Shown piece by piece: positions 24,375 to 32,505 of a DNA stretch of 33,469 nt. This stretch comes from an uncultured archaeon (GTDB lineage: Archaea; Halobacteriota; Methanosarcinia; Methanosarcinales; Methanoperedenaceae), in contig CABMCA010000112.1 in NCBI GenBank assembly GCA_902384525.1, positions 1 to 33,469 of the forward strand. The letters run 5' to 3'. Both the position numbers and the translations under genes were made by a program. Each line of letters opens with the position of its first letter. Positions within the stretch are counted from its first letter, which is position 1. The notes beneath the pieces were generated by a model that had not been told where the DNA came from, ran no database searches, and was given only the letters and a program-made list of their open reading frames with translations.

Positions 24375-24674
24375 TTATCGTATTCCAGCCAGTTCTTTAC
24401 CCGAACCCTTTGTGCAATAATAGTCCCATTTCAAATCCAGTTCTATCTGGACAGGACAGCCCGGACAGATACAGCCATTCTCTTTTTCGATTGCAGTACT
24501 TTTCCCGATCACACAGAATGTGAGTTTCTCTTCTCCTGTTCCCATATATGTAGGACACATTCCGCAGATGCACTCCTGGTCAAGCTCTTTAATTTTAGCC
24601 GACATCTCTTCCGGAGACATCTTACTCATTTCTTCCATATACTGTTCAAATGTATTTTGATTTTCTTTTGGCAT
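24375..24674 (-). CDS. Cys-rich DUF2769-type protein
   Basis: This 99-residue protein has seven Cys concentrated in CICGMCPTYMGTG, TFCVIGKS and GCICPGCPV near residues 35-75, plus YYCTKG near the end. The pattern C-x2-C-P ... C-x2-C-P is typical of DUF2769, found in methane archaea and sulfate reducers, and probably binds a metal or Fe-S cluster. The N-terminal 30 residues form an amphipathic Met/Glu-rich helix. It lies between sdhB and rubredoxin on the same strand, so a redox role is likely but unproven. Confidence 0.75.
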   Translation of the reverse strand: MPKENQNTFEQYMEEMSKMSPEEMSAKIKELDQECICGMCPTYMGTGEEKLTFCVIGKSTAIEKENGCICPGCPVQIELDLKWDYYCTKGSGKELAGIR

Positions 24675-24706
24675 TTATTAACCCCCTGGTTATAACATTG
24701 ATTTTC

Positions 24707-25420
24707 CTATTTTGTTTTTTTCGTGATATCGTAGATGCTTTTCTTGGTAGCTGCAATCTCCATAGTAACAGGAATCTTCTTAGGACAAACTCTCGTGCAC
24801 CACCAATAGGTCTTGCAGCCCCATGCCCCATCCTTGCGGTCAAGCAGGGCTAACCTCTCATCATGTCCCTCATCCCTTGAATCGAAGAGATATCTGTAGC
24901 TGCGCACAAGAGCTGCAGGGCCTATATAATTTGCTGTTTCCTCTGCCTGGTTGATAGGGCAATTAGCAGTGCAGCAGGCGCAGAGAATGCAGCGCGTTGC
25001 ATCCTCGAATTTCTGGCGCTCCTCGATTGACTGAAGCCTCTCCTTCTCGGGTGGAGGGCTTCTCGTGATCAGGTAAGGTCTGATTGAATAGTATTTATCA
25101 AAGAATGGTTCCTGATCCACAACCAGATCCTTGATAACCCTGAAAACAGCAAGGGGCTCGATGAGGACCTCTTCTCCCTCTTTAAAATCTTTAACCAGCT
25201 TCTGGCAGGGAAGGGCACTAATGCCGTTGACCCGCATTCCATCTGATCCGCATATCCCGTGGCCGCAGGACATCCGAAAGGATAGTGTAGAGTCCTGTTC
25301 CCAGCGAATTCTGTTGAGGCAATCCAGCAGCCGATCCGTCGGCTCGGCCTCTACCTCGAACTTCTGATAATAAGGCTTTTCATCCTTTGCAGGGTCATAA
25401 CGGAAAACTTCCAATTTCAT
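24707..25420 (-). CDS. sdhB: Succinate dehydrogenase/fumarate reductase iron-sulfur subunit (copy paired with sdhA)
   Basis: This 237-residue subunit passes electrons from SdhA through three clusters. The [2Fe-2S] site is SCGHGICGSDGMRVNG with the last Cys in LPCQKL; the third ligand position is Asp, as in Escherichia coli SdhB, unlike the copy at 11462 which has Cys. The [4Fe-4S] site is CILCACCTANCP and the [3Fe-4S] site is CKTYWWCTRVCPKKIP. It lies 11 bases after sdhA and ends in TAG. No anchor gene follows; the next genes encode DUF2769 and rubredoxin. It is clearly diverged from the sdhC-linked copy. Confidence 0.93.
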   Translation of the reverse strand: MKLEVFRYDPAKDEKPYYQKFEVEAEPTDRLLDCLNRIRWEQDSTLSFRMSCGHGICGSDGMRVNGISALPCQKLVKDFKEGEEVLIEPLAVFRVIKDLVVDQEPFFDKYYSIRPYLITRSPPPEKERLQSIEERQKFEDATRCILCACCTANCPINQAEETANYIGPAALVRSYRYLFDSRDEGHDERLALLDRKDGAWGCKTYWWCTRVCPKKIPVTMEIAATKKSIYDITKKTK

Positions 25421-25431
25421 CTATATCACCA

Positions 25432-27156
25432 TCAATATCTCCTCGCTTCCGGCTGGAATCTTGTTATATTCACAGGTTTATACCTTATCTCTGATCCTTC
25501 AGGAGTCTGGAAGGCAAGGGTATGTTTTAGATAATCCTGTTCATCTCTTGCAGGAAAATCCTCGCGAAAATGGGCTCCACGGCTCTCTTTACGGTAAAGG
25601 GCACTCAGGAGTATCACCACTGAGATATCAAGTTGATGATCCAGCTCAATCGCTTCCATCAGCTCATAATTGAAAAACTTTCCTTTGTTTTTGATCCCGA
25701 TATTCTTGTAGCGTTCTTTCAGGGATCGAATATCTTCAATCCCTTTCTCCAGACTTCCTTCATTCCGGAAGGAGGAGCAATGTTCCATCATCAAAGACTG
25801 CATGCTCCGTCGAATCTCATCGATTTTTTCCGTGCCTTCCCGTTTCAGCAAGCCTTCTATTTTCTCTGCTGGCATTTTCAAAGGATCAAAGGTAAGAGGA
25901 TGATTCGCATGCTGTGGAATTTCATCCATCATTGCTAAGCCGCTTCTTCGCCCGAACACGAGTAGATCAAGGAGTGAATTGCAGCCGAGCCTGTTCGCAC
26001 CATGGACAGATACACAGGCACATTCACCAGTCGCATACAAACCCCTGGCGACTGTGCCTTTCTCATCCATTAAAACTCTTCCATTAATATCCGTGGGTAT
26101 TCCTCCCATGATGTAATGACAGGTAGGCTGGACCGGAATAGGTTCGCAGACAGGATCAATACCTAAATAAATTTTCACAAAAGAGGTAATCTCCCAGAGT
26201 TTTTTCAGGATTCTATCTTCTCCGAGATGAGTGAGGTCAAGGTATACGTAATCCTTCCCATCGATTCCCCTGCCCTCCCGGATCTCGGTGAGAATCGCTC
26301 TTGAGACTATATCCCTCGGAGCCAGGTCTTTTACAGTAGGAGCGTATCGTTCCATAAACCGCTCTCCCAGCCTGTTCCGTAAAATCCCGCCTTCTCCTCT
26401 TGCAGCTTCGCTAACCAGGATACCTAAAGGATAAAGCCCTGTGGGATGAAACTGGACAAACTCCATATCCTCAAGTGGAATCCCGGCCTGATATGCCAGA
26501 TTAAAACCATCACCAGTCGTGGCAAAGCTGTTGGAAGTGGTTTTATAGATCCTGCCGCATCCTCCGGTGGCAAGCAGAACAGCTTTAGCTGCAAGGAAAT
26601 TGAGTTCTCCTTTTGGAAGGTCGTAGGTAACCAATCCGGCGCATCTTCCCTCATCAATGACAAGGGAAAGAACGTAGTGTTCTGAGTAGAATTTTACCTT
26701 GTGGTACATGCATTGCTCGTAAAGCGTATCCATACTCACCCTTCCGGTCCGGTCAGAGGCATGGCAGGCTCTCTTCACAGGTGCTTTACCATAATCCCGG
26801 GTATGTCCTCCAAAATTGCGCTGGGCGATCTTCCCTTCTGCATTGCGGCTGAACGGAACACCCATATGTTCCAGTTCGTAAATTGCGCGGGGAGCATCCT
26901 TTGCCATGATCTCCACAGCATCCTGGTCTGCAAGATAATCACTTCCCTTGACAGTATCGAACATGTGCCATTCCCAGTGGTCTTCTTCCTCATTGCCGAT
27001 AGAAGCTGCTATCCCTCCCTGGGCTGCGCAGGAATGAGAACGCGTTGGAAAGACTTTGCTCACAACAGCTACATCGGCTTTACCCACACACTCAACAGCA
27101 GCCCGAAGCCCGGCAATACCTGCTCCTACAATGATGATATCGTGCTTGAAGTTCAT
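25432..27156 (-). CDS. sdhA: Succinate dehydrogenase/fumarate reductase flavoprotein subunit
   Basis: This is the 574-residue catalytic subunit interconverting succinate and fumarate. The FAD-binding IIVGAGIAGLRAA is at residues 8-20. SHSCAAQGGIAAS near residue 41 holds the His for covalent FAD attachment. The substrate site includes HPTGLYPLG near residue 237, RGEGGILRN and the catalytic Arg in LAPRDIVSRAI near residue 283. CHYIMGGI near residue 346 and HGANRLGCNSLLDLLVFGRR near residue 390 are also diagnostic. The length fits SdhA of complex II, not the fused thiol:fumarate reductase. It leads the operon sdhA-sdhB-DUF2769-rubredoxin. Direction of catalysis cannot be told from the sequence. 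Confidence 0.95.
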   Translation of the reverse strand: MNFKHDIIIVGAGIAGLRAAVECVGKADVAVVSKVFPTRSHSCAAQGGIAASIGNEEEDHWEWHMFDTVKGSDYLADQDAVEIMAKDAPRAIYELEHMGVPFSRNAEGKIAQRNFGGHTRDYGKAPVKRACHASDRTGRVSMDTLYEQCMYHKVKFYSEHYVLSLVIDEGRCAGLVTYDLPKGELNFLAAKAVLLATGGCGRIYKTTSNSFATTGDGFNLAYQAGIPLEDMEFVQFHPTGLYPLGILVSEAARGEGGILRNRLGERFMERYAPTVKDLAPRDIVSRAILTEIREGRGIDGKDYVYLDLTHLGEDRILKKLWEITSFVKIYLGIDPVCEPIPVQPTCHYIMGGIPTDINGRVLMDEKGTVARGLYATGECACVSVHGANRLGCNSLLDLLVFGRRSGLAMMDEIPQHANHPLTFDPLKMPAEKIEGLLKREGTEKIDEIRRSMQSLMMEHCSSFRNEGSLEKGIEDIRSLKERYKNIGIKNKGKFFNYELMEAIELDHQLDISVVILLSALYRKESRGAHFREDFPARDEQDYLKHTLAFQTPEGSEIRYKPVNITRFQPEARRY

Positions 27157-27378
27157 GGCACCCCCCTTTTACTGAGAAAGTTCTTCATATTATTGATAAA
27201 TCACTGATAAACCCCTCATTAGATGATTTATTAGATGCTAATCGGGTAAATAATTAACTGCTTATGGTTTACACCCACGACCTTAACAATAGTTTAAATA
27301 TCATGCTTCTCAAATTATAATATTAGAGGATATCAGGCAAATCCTGAATGATCTGGAGTTTAGGGGGTGAAAGGAGAG
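27157..27378. promoter_or_regulatory. Divergent promoter region of sdhA and the PLD-like membrane protein
   Basis: About 220 AT-rich bases separate the two genes. A TATA-like AGTTTAAATATC (27291-27302) would serve the plus-strand gene. No striking inverted repeat was found, only short direct repeats (GATAAATCACTGATAAA near 27195 and TTAGATGATTTATTAGATG near 27217). Confidence 0.35.
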
Positions 27379-28218
27379 ATGGCTACACAAATAGCTGAAA
27401 AATTATCACAATTGGTAATATTTTATAAAATCATTATCCTGTCATTTATTATTATAATTGCAGGTGCATTGATTATTATATTTGTTTCACCCGACAAAGA
27501 CTTGATCTCCATTCTAACAGAAGAAGTTCTTAAAGAAATCGGGATCGCATATATCATTATTGGTTTAGCTATCCTGTTTTATGAATACTTCTTACGCAAA
27601 AACATGATAGATCTGATAGAACAGTTTGTCAAGACAAATTTCATGGCAATGATAGATGACCATTGCGAGAGAGTGAAATCGATGAATGAGTCAATAACAA
27701 GATCAGGGCTGGTAAATATTTATCCGAGGGGAGGAAGTTCCGAAATCCTTAATTTGACCAATAAAAATGTCAAAATGCTGGGAATAACCCTGAGCTATTA
27801 TTTTTTTCCTGATAGTGAGGAGTGGGTACAACTTTCATCCCTTATGGAAAAAGGCTGCACATTACAAATATTGATATTGAACCCTGATTCAACTCATGTA
27901 AATTTCAGAGAAATAGATGAAAATAACACTGATCTTAAAGGTCAAATAATCCAGTTGATCCATCATGAAAAACTCTTCATTGAAAATCTTAAGGAAGAGT
28001 ACAGGTCAAATGTTGAAATAAGGTTATATGATACCTATCCGTCCTTATCGATGACAATCATTGATGAAAATATTCTCAGGGTGACGCCTTATTTATTTAA
28101 TAAAAAAGGGAGAGCATCCCCGACATTGGAATTTGTCAGGAAAGAGAAGGGAGTATTTGATTCATATTTAAACCATTTTAATGATATGTGGAATAAAAGT
28201 GAACGATATTATCCCTGA
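27379..28218 (+). CDS. Two-helix membrane protein with a DUF5919/PLD-like cytoplasmic domain
   Basis: The protein has 279 residues from ATG 27379, with GGGGTGA 8 bases upstream; a GTG at 27367 adds four. Two membrane helices (about residues 17-42 and 54-75) are followed by a soluble domain with LGITLSYYFF, CTLQILILNPDS near residue 173, VEIRLYDTYPSLSMTIID near residue 215, VTPYLFNKKGRASPTLEF and FDSYLNHFNDMWNKS. This order resembles DUF5919-like domains related to the phospholipase D fold, but the HxK catalytic pairs are not evident. Its role is unknown. It converges with the DUF1858 gene with only 3 bases between them. Confidence 0.65.
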   Translation: MATQIAEKLSQLVIFYKIIILSFIIIIAGALIIIFVSPDKDLISILTEEVLKEIGIAYIIIGLAILFYEYFLRKNMIDLIEQFVKTNFMAMIDDHCERVKSMNESITRSGLVNIYPRGGSSEILNLTNKNVKMLGITLSYYFFPDSEEWVQLSSLMEKGCTLQILILNPDSTHVNFREIDENNTDLKGQIIQLIHHEKLFIENLKEEYRSNVEIRLYDTYPSLSMTIIDENILRVTPYLFNKKGRASPTLEFVRKEKGVFDSYLNHFNDMWNKSERYYP

Positions 28219-28221
28219 TCT

Positions 28222-28434
28222 TCAGGGCTTTTGTTTTCTTGATGAGATGACTTTATTCAGGTCAGCCACAAGCGCATCTACATTGATACCATGCGCCATT
28301 GCGCCATCTTCGATGCTTTCAAAACTAGAGACATGGCATCCCACGCAATGCAGGCCGTGTTTCATAAATACCATCATGGTTTCCGGATACTGTGTTACAA
28401 CTTCCTCAATTTTGATATCTTTTGTTATGGTCAT
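28222..28434 (-). CDS. DUF1858 redox-disulfide domain protein
   Basis: This 70-residue protein has the DUF1858 pattern (TIGR03980, hybrid-cluster-protein-associated redox disulfide domain): I-x2-VV-x-YPETM-x2-FMKHGLHCVGCH, with the redox pair C30-x2-C33, then SFESIEDGAMAHG and a C-terminal helix. It is expected in thiol or Fe-S redox control in the cytoplasm. Its promoter carries the same palindrome as nifB, and nifS-nifU are divergent from it, which links it to Fe-S cluster assembly. GTAGGAG lies 7 bases before the ATG. Confidence 0.88.
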   Translation of the reverse strand: MTITKDIKIEEVVTQYPETMMVFMKHGLHCVGCHVSSFESIEDGAMAHGINVDALVADLNKVISSRKQKP

Positions 28435-28447
28435 AATATACTCCTAC

Positions 28448-28474
28448 TTTATTCGTATGGTTACGAACTATAAT
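28448..28474 (-). promoter_or_regulatory. DUF1858 gene promoter with the nifB-type operator
   Basis: Read on the minus strand, TTTATTATAG is followed by TTCGTAACCATACGAA (28467-28452) and TAAA, then the ribosome-binding site. The 6-bp arms TTCGTA and TACGAA match the nifB site exactly, only the 4-base centre differs, and the position after TATAG is identical. This near-copy in a second promoter argues for one shared regulator. Confidence 0.65.
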
Positions 28475-28529
28475 AAAGCTTTCTAACCCGCATAATATAA
28501 TTGGAGTTTTTCATGCTTAAACCTGTCTT

Positions 28530-28548
28530 TGGAAATTTTCAATTTCCA
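28530..28548. promoter_or_regulatory. Inverted repeat TGGAAATT-TTC-AATTTCCA upstream of nifS
   Basis: A perfect 8-bp palindrome with a 3-base centre lies 68 bases before the nifS ATG. It includes GGAA and TTCC, the half sites known for NrpR, but spaced by 9 bases and not 6, so NrpR is not supported. It could be an operator or an upstream activating site for nifSU. Confidence 0.35.
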
Positions 28549-28616
28549 GATTCTTGATCTAGAATATAGTCTGCATCGTTAAGTATATTCCAATTTAAGT
28601 CATAAGATAAAACATT

Positions 28617-29768
28617 ATGAAACAAGTTTATATGGATCACAGCGCCACGACCGCTACTGACCCTGCGGTCACGGAAGCTATGCTTCCTTATTTTTCTGAA
28701 AAATACGGGAATCCCTCGAGCTTATACACGATAGGCCGGCAGGCAAGAAGAGCTATTGAGGAAGCAAGACAACTTGTCGCCGACCTTATCGGCGCAAAGA
28801 AAGAGGAGATCATATTCACAGGCAGCGGAACAGAATCCGATAACCTTGCAATAAAGGGAAGCGTGCTCAAGAACCGTGGAAAAGGCGACCATATCATAAC
28901 AAGTTCGATCGAACATCATGCGGTCCTTCACACTTGTAAATACCTTGAAAAAAATGGTTTCAAAGTTACATATCTTCCTGTAAGCAAAGATGGGATCGTA
29001 AATCCGGCTGATGTTGAAAAAGCCATAACTCCACAAACAATTTTGATCACAATAATGCATGCAAACAATGAAATTGGAACGATCCAGCCCATTGAGGAAA
29101 TAGGAAAGATCGCAAAAGAAAAAAAAATTACGTTCCATACTGATGCGGTCCAGACCGCAGGAAAGATCCCTGTAAATGTTGATGCTCTTGGTGTTTCAAT
29201 GTTATCTATCAGCGCCCATAAAATTTACGGACCAAAAGGCGTTGGCGCGCTTTACTTGAGAAAAGGCACAGCTGTCGAACCCCAATTGCACGGGGGCGGG
29301 CATGAAAGAAACATCCGTTCAAGCACAGAAAACGTTCCGGGGATCGTTGGTTTCGGAAAAGCAAGCGAACTTGCAAAAGAACGGCTCCCCAATGAGTCAA
29401 ATTTAACAGCTTTAAGGGATTCATTAATAAAAGGTGTTCTTGAGATAGAAGATTCATATCTTAATGGTCATCCAACAAAACGCCTTCCCAATAATGCAAA
29501 TTTCAGGTTCAGCTTTATAGAAGGTGAATCCATGATATTGAATCTTGATATGAAAGGAGTGGCAGCTTCAACCGGTTCTGCGTGTTCATCCACCTCCCTT
29601 GAGCCTTCACATGTGTTAATGGCTGTCGGTCTTCGGCCCGAGGAAGCTCATGGCTCGCTGAGATTAACACTTGGACGGGAAAATACACAGGAAGATGTCG
29701 ATTATGTGATTTCGGTGCTTCCTGATATTGTTAATAAATTGCGGATGATATCTCCGCTTTCGAGGTAA
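28617..29768 (+). CDS. nifS: Cysteine desulfurase (NifS/IscS type)
   Basis: This PLP enzyme releases sulfur from cysteine as a persulfide for Fe-S cluster assembly. The 383-residue protein shows the start VYMDHSATTATDP, the His before the cofactor in SSIEHHAVLHTC near residue 98, Asp in HTDAVQTAGKI near residue 175, the PLP Lys in SISAHKIYGPKG near residue 202 and the active Cys in STGSACSSTSLEPSHVL near residue 322. The short Cys loop is of the NifS/IscS class I type. It is followed after 3 bases by nifU. No Shine-Dalgarno site is evident, which suggests a short leader. Confidence 0.95.
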   Translation: MKQVYMDHSATTATDPAVTEAMLPYFSEKYGNPSSLYTIGRQARRAIEEARQLVADLIGAKKEEIIFTGSGTESDNLAIKGSVLKNRGKGDHIITSSIEHHAVLHTCKYLEKNGFKVTYLPVSKDGIVNPADVEKAITPQTILITIMHANNEIGTIQPIEEIGKIAKEKKITFHTDAVQTAGKIPVNVDALGVSMLSISAHKIYGPKGVGALYLRKGTAVEPQLHGGGHERNIRSSTENVPGIVGFGKASELAKERLPNESNLTALRDSLIKGVLEIEDSYLNGHPTKRLPNNANFRFSFIEGESMILNLDMKGVAASTGSACSSTSLEPSHVLMAVGLRPEEAHGSLRLTLGRENTQEDVDYVISVLPDIVNKLRMISPLSR

Positions 29769-29771
29769 AAA

Positions 29772-30161
29772 ATGACTGAAGGATATAGCGAAAAAGTAAT
29801 GGATCATTTTGCCAATCCGCGAAATGTTGGCGAGATAAAAGATGCTGATGGAATAGGAAAAGTTGGAAATCCAGTGTGTGGCGACGTGATGTGGATTTAC
29901 ATCAAGGTTAAAGATAACATACTTGAAGATGTCAAGTTCAAGACATTCGGCTGCGGGGCTGCGATCGCAACAAGCAGCATGATCACAGAACTTGCAAAAG
30001 GCAAGACGCTTGAGGAGGGGCTTAAAATATCACGCGGGAATGTGGCAGATGCGCTTGATGGTCTTCCACAGGTTAAATTGCATTGCTCCAACCTTGCAGC
30101 AGATGGATTACACGCAGCGATCAAGGACTATCTTGAAAAGACGGGGAAGAAGCTGCCATAA
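29772..30161 (+). CDS. nifU: Fe-S cluster assembly scaffold (IscU/NifU N-terminal type)
   Basis: This 129-residue scaffold accepts sulfur from NifS and builds [2Fe-2S] and [4Fe-4S] clusters. The ligand residues are visible: C36 and D38 in NPVCGDVM, Cys in TFGCGAAIATSSMITELAKGKT (near residue 61), and Cys in KLHCSNLAADGL near residue 104. The Asp after the first Cys is typical of a functional IscU. The N-terminus EKVMDHFANPRNVG is standard. It lacks the ferredoxin-like and C-terminal domains of full NifU. It lies 3 bases after nifS. Confidence 0.95.
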   Translation: MTEGYSEKVMDHFANPRNVGEIKDADGIGKVGNPVCGDVMWIYIKVKDNILEDVKFKTFGCGAAIATSSMITELAKGKTLEEGLKISRGNVADALDGLPQVKLHCSNLAADGLHAAIKDYLEKTGKKLP

Positions 30162-30171
30162 ACCTTTTTAT

Positions 30172-32124
30172 CTAAGGCTCAATTACATCCACGTCTATAT
30201 TAGCTGGAATGAAATATAAATCGGAGTATCCATCGTTACTTTTTGCGATTATTCCATTCTTAATCAGAACATTCAGATGATGCCTGATAGTCTTATAATC
30301 CATATTCAAAGCTGTTGCTAATTGATTTGCATTATAAGATTTATCAGAAAGATGTTTCAGGATCAATGCCCGGGTCTTTCCTCCGCGCGTACCTTTAATC
30401 AGATAACATAGCAGCTTATGTTGTTTATTGGATTTCCTGAGTTCCTGTTTCAATAATCTATTTTCAGTAATATCCCTGGCTATCCCATGAATTTCTATTG
30501 TTCTATCACCATCTTTGATCTCCCTGGTTTTTATCTCAACCCACCTGTGCTCCCCATTCTTGCACACGACCTCAAGTATATCTGTCTGTTCCACCCTTTC
30601 TCCAGAGAGACGTTTTTTCCGGCGTTCTTCGACTATTACCAGACTCTCTGGCGTGACCCATTTACTAATATTAGTACCAATAACTTCCTCTTTTTTACCT
30701 CCAAGTGTTTGAAGCCCTACCCGGTTCATTTTCAAAAAATTGCCTTCATTATCGAGCACATACATGGCATCCTGGGCGTTTTCAAAGAGGTCGCGGTATT
30801 TTTCTTCGGACTCCCTGAGTTCCTTCTCCAGATTCATTTTCTCGGTTATATCCCTCATTATACCATGTGTACCGATGATTTTATTTCCATCTTTAATAAG
30901 CCTTGTTCTTGCTTCGCCCCATTTATGTTCTCCTTTCTTGTTTATCGCTTCTATGACGACAGTCGGCTCTAAAGGCTGGTTTAAGAAAATCTTCCTGGAA
31001 CGGTCTTCAATTTTTTTAACACTTTCAGGCGTCACCCACTGCCGAATATTTGATCCGATTATTTCTTCTTCGGTCACGTCGAGTAATTTCAATCCGATTT
31101 TATTAATACTCAGGATATTTCCCTTCAAATCGTGTGTATATATAAAATCATTAGCATTTTCAAAGAGGTCCCGAAACTTTGCCTCCGATTCCTCCAATTC
31201 TAATTCAATTTTCTGTTGTTTTGTAATATCTTTAGTGATATATAAAAATTTTTTTACTCCATCAATAATCATTTCAGCACGAGAATTTAACAAATATCGT
31301 ATCTCACCTTCTTTAGTGAGTATTTTAGCGTCTGCAATTTTTCCGCTATTTAAGCTGTTTTGATCTTCTTGCCAAATTTTGATGTAGGCTTCCTTTATAC
31401 CCTGGGGTAGTATTTTAATGAAAGATTGTCCTAATAGCTCATCTTTCGGCCAGCCCACGATATTGAAAAAAGAGTCATTTCCAAATTCTATTTCACCCTG
31501 CATATTAACAACAGCGATCCCATCAAGGGATGAATCAATTATCGTTTTAAGATATTTTTCTGACTTATATAATTTATCATATATTTCTTTTATTTTATCT
31601 TCAGTACACCTGCCGTTCTGGATAATGGATGATGCCTGTGAGGCGGCGATAGTTACGAAATCAATCTCTTCTTCAGTAAAGTCATGGACTGTTGACATAT
31701 AGATATTTAAGAGACCAATAACTTTCAATCCCTTTTTCATGGGAGTAAATAGTTGAGATCTGATATTGTATATTTTTGCCAATTTACACCAGGGTCCTGC
31801 AAGGGGTTCTTTATATATATCCGGAACAACATAATAATGACCCGTTTTCAATACGGCTCCCGAAGGGCTTGAGGATAATGGTACGCCTGCTTCTCTTGCT
31901 TCCATGTGAACCTGCTCAATATAATCTTCCCGAAGACCAAACGATGAGGCTATCCTGAGTTCACCGGTCTCTTCATCGACCAGTATTATTGTGCCAGAAT
32001 TTGCATTCATGGATTCACATGTAATACTCAGGATTTTTTGAAGGATTTCATCAAATCCTGAGGTGATATCTATTGAAGCAACATCTAAGAGGGCCTTTAA
32101 TTTTACATTTTTATTTATGGACAT
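30172..32124 (-). CDS. GAF-PAS-PAS-PAS regulator with C-terminal winged-helix DNA-binding domain
   Basis: The 650-residue protein has a GAF domain (about 15-165, SGTIILVDEETGELRIASSFG), then three PAS domains (about 195-310, 320-440 and 445-565; note DLFENANDFIYTHD and DLFENAQDAMYVLD, which show a recent internal duplication), each followed by a PAC-type DITE segment. The last 75 residues are a winged helix of the ArsR/MarR style (RALILKHLSDKSYNANQLATALNMDYKTIRHHLNVL, in part). There is no kinase or HATPase domain, so it should act as a one-component sensor that binds DNA directly. It converges with nifU with a 10-base gap. The signal is unknown; GAF and PAS may bind haem, flavin or small ligands. 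Confidence 0.88.
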   Translation of the reverse strand: MSINKNVKLKALLDVASIDITSGFDEILQKILSITCESMNANSGTIILVDEETGELRIASSFGLREDYIEQVHMEAREAGVPLSSSPSGAVLKTGHYYVVPDIYKEPLAGPWCKLAKIYNIRSQLFTPMKKGLKVIGLLNIYMSTVHDFTEEEIDFVTIAASQASSIIQNGRCTEDKIKEIYDKLYKSEKYLKTIIDSSLDGIAVVNMQGEIEFGNDSFFNIVGWPKDELLGQSFIKILPQGIKEAYIKIWQEDQNSLNSGKIADAKILTKEGEIRYLLNSRAEMIIDGVKKFLYITKDITKQQKIELELEESEAKFRDLFENANDFIYTHDLKGNILSINKIGLKLLDVTEEEIIGSNIRQWVTPESVKKIEDRSRKIFLNQPLEPTVVIEAINKKGEHKWGEARTRLIKDGNKIIGTHGIMRDITEKMNLEKELRESEEKYRDLFENAQDAMYVLDNEGNFLKMNRVGLQTLGGKKEEVIGTNISKWVTPESLVIVEERRKKRLSGERVEQTDILEVVCKNGEHRWVEIKTREIKDGDRTIEIHGIARDITENRLLKQELRKSNKQHKLLCYLIKGTRGGKTRALILKHLSDKSYNANQLATALNMDYKTIRHHLNVLIKNGIIAKSNDGYSDLYFIPANIDVDVIEP

Positions 32125-32261
32125 AATATAAAGTTCCTTCTATGGCATCTTATATTTTACACACACTTATAGTTCACTAATCTTTTTACTTTTTTTTACC
32201 AAATCATCGCGCATGATCATGTAAATTTTAATAAATAGACACTAAATTGATATATCATTTT
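32125..32261. promoter_or_regulatory. AT-rich upstream region of the GAF/PAS regulator
   Basis: About 137 bases lie between the regulator start and the stop of the small gene beyond it, both on the minus strand. Weak TATA-like runs occur (near 32170 and 32230 on the minus strand). No operator-like inverted repeat stands out. Confidence 0.3.
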
Positions 32262-32405
32262 TTACCCGGAATTCTTCCGAAATTCAAAAAGTATTGGACA
32301 ATCAATAATTTTAAAATTATTATGCTTGATATAAAGCTTTTCTATCGTCCTGCCATCAATACCCGATTTCAATAATCTCACTCTATCTTCACGAGTTTCA
32401 AACAT
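32262..32405 (-). CDS. 47-residue small protein of unknown function
   Basis: A short open frame reads MFETREDRVRLLKSGIDGRT near its start, then IEKLYIKHNNFKIIDCPILFEF and RKNSG before TAA. The pattern (ETREDRVRLLKxGIxGxxIEKLYIxxN...PxLFE) matches short proteins I recall from Methanosarcinales, with a charged amphipathic helix and a short beta end. An in-frame GTG at 32417 would add four residues. No clear ribosome-binding site is seen. It stands alone between two larger minus-strand genes. Confidence 0.5.
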   Translation of the reverse strand: MFETREDRVRLLKSGIDGRTIEKLYIKHNNFKIIDCPILFEFRKNSG

Positions 32406-32505
32406 ACACCCATCCACTTTCCCCGTTTTTCCCTATCAATAACAACTTTAACATTTATTTGTTATAATCTTTTACCAGAACTTCACCCAAACGTTTCAGT
32501 AATAT

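Noticed and set aside
25432-27156. Thiol:fumarate reductase (TfrAB) rather than SdhAB
   Set aside because: The partner iron-sulfur subunit is 237 residues and lacks the heterodisulfide-reductase-like CCG half expected in TfrB.
28530-28548. NrpR nitrogen operator before nifS
   Set aside because: GGAA and TTCC are present but separated by 9 bases and not the 6 of the known consensus.
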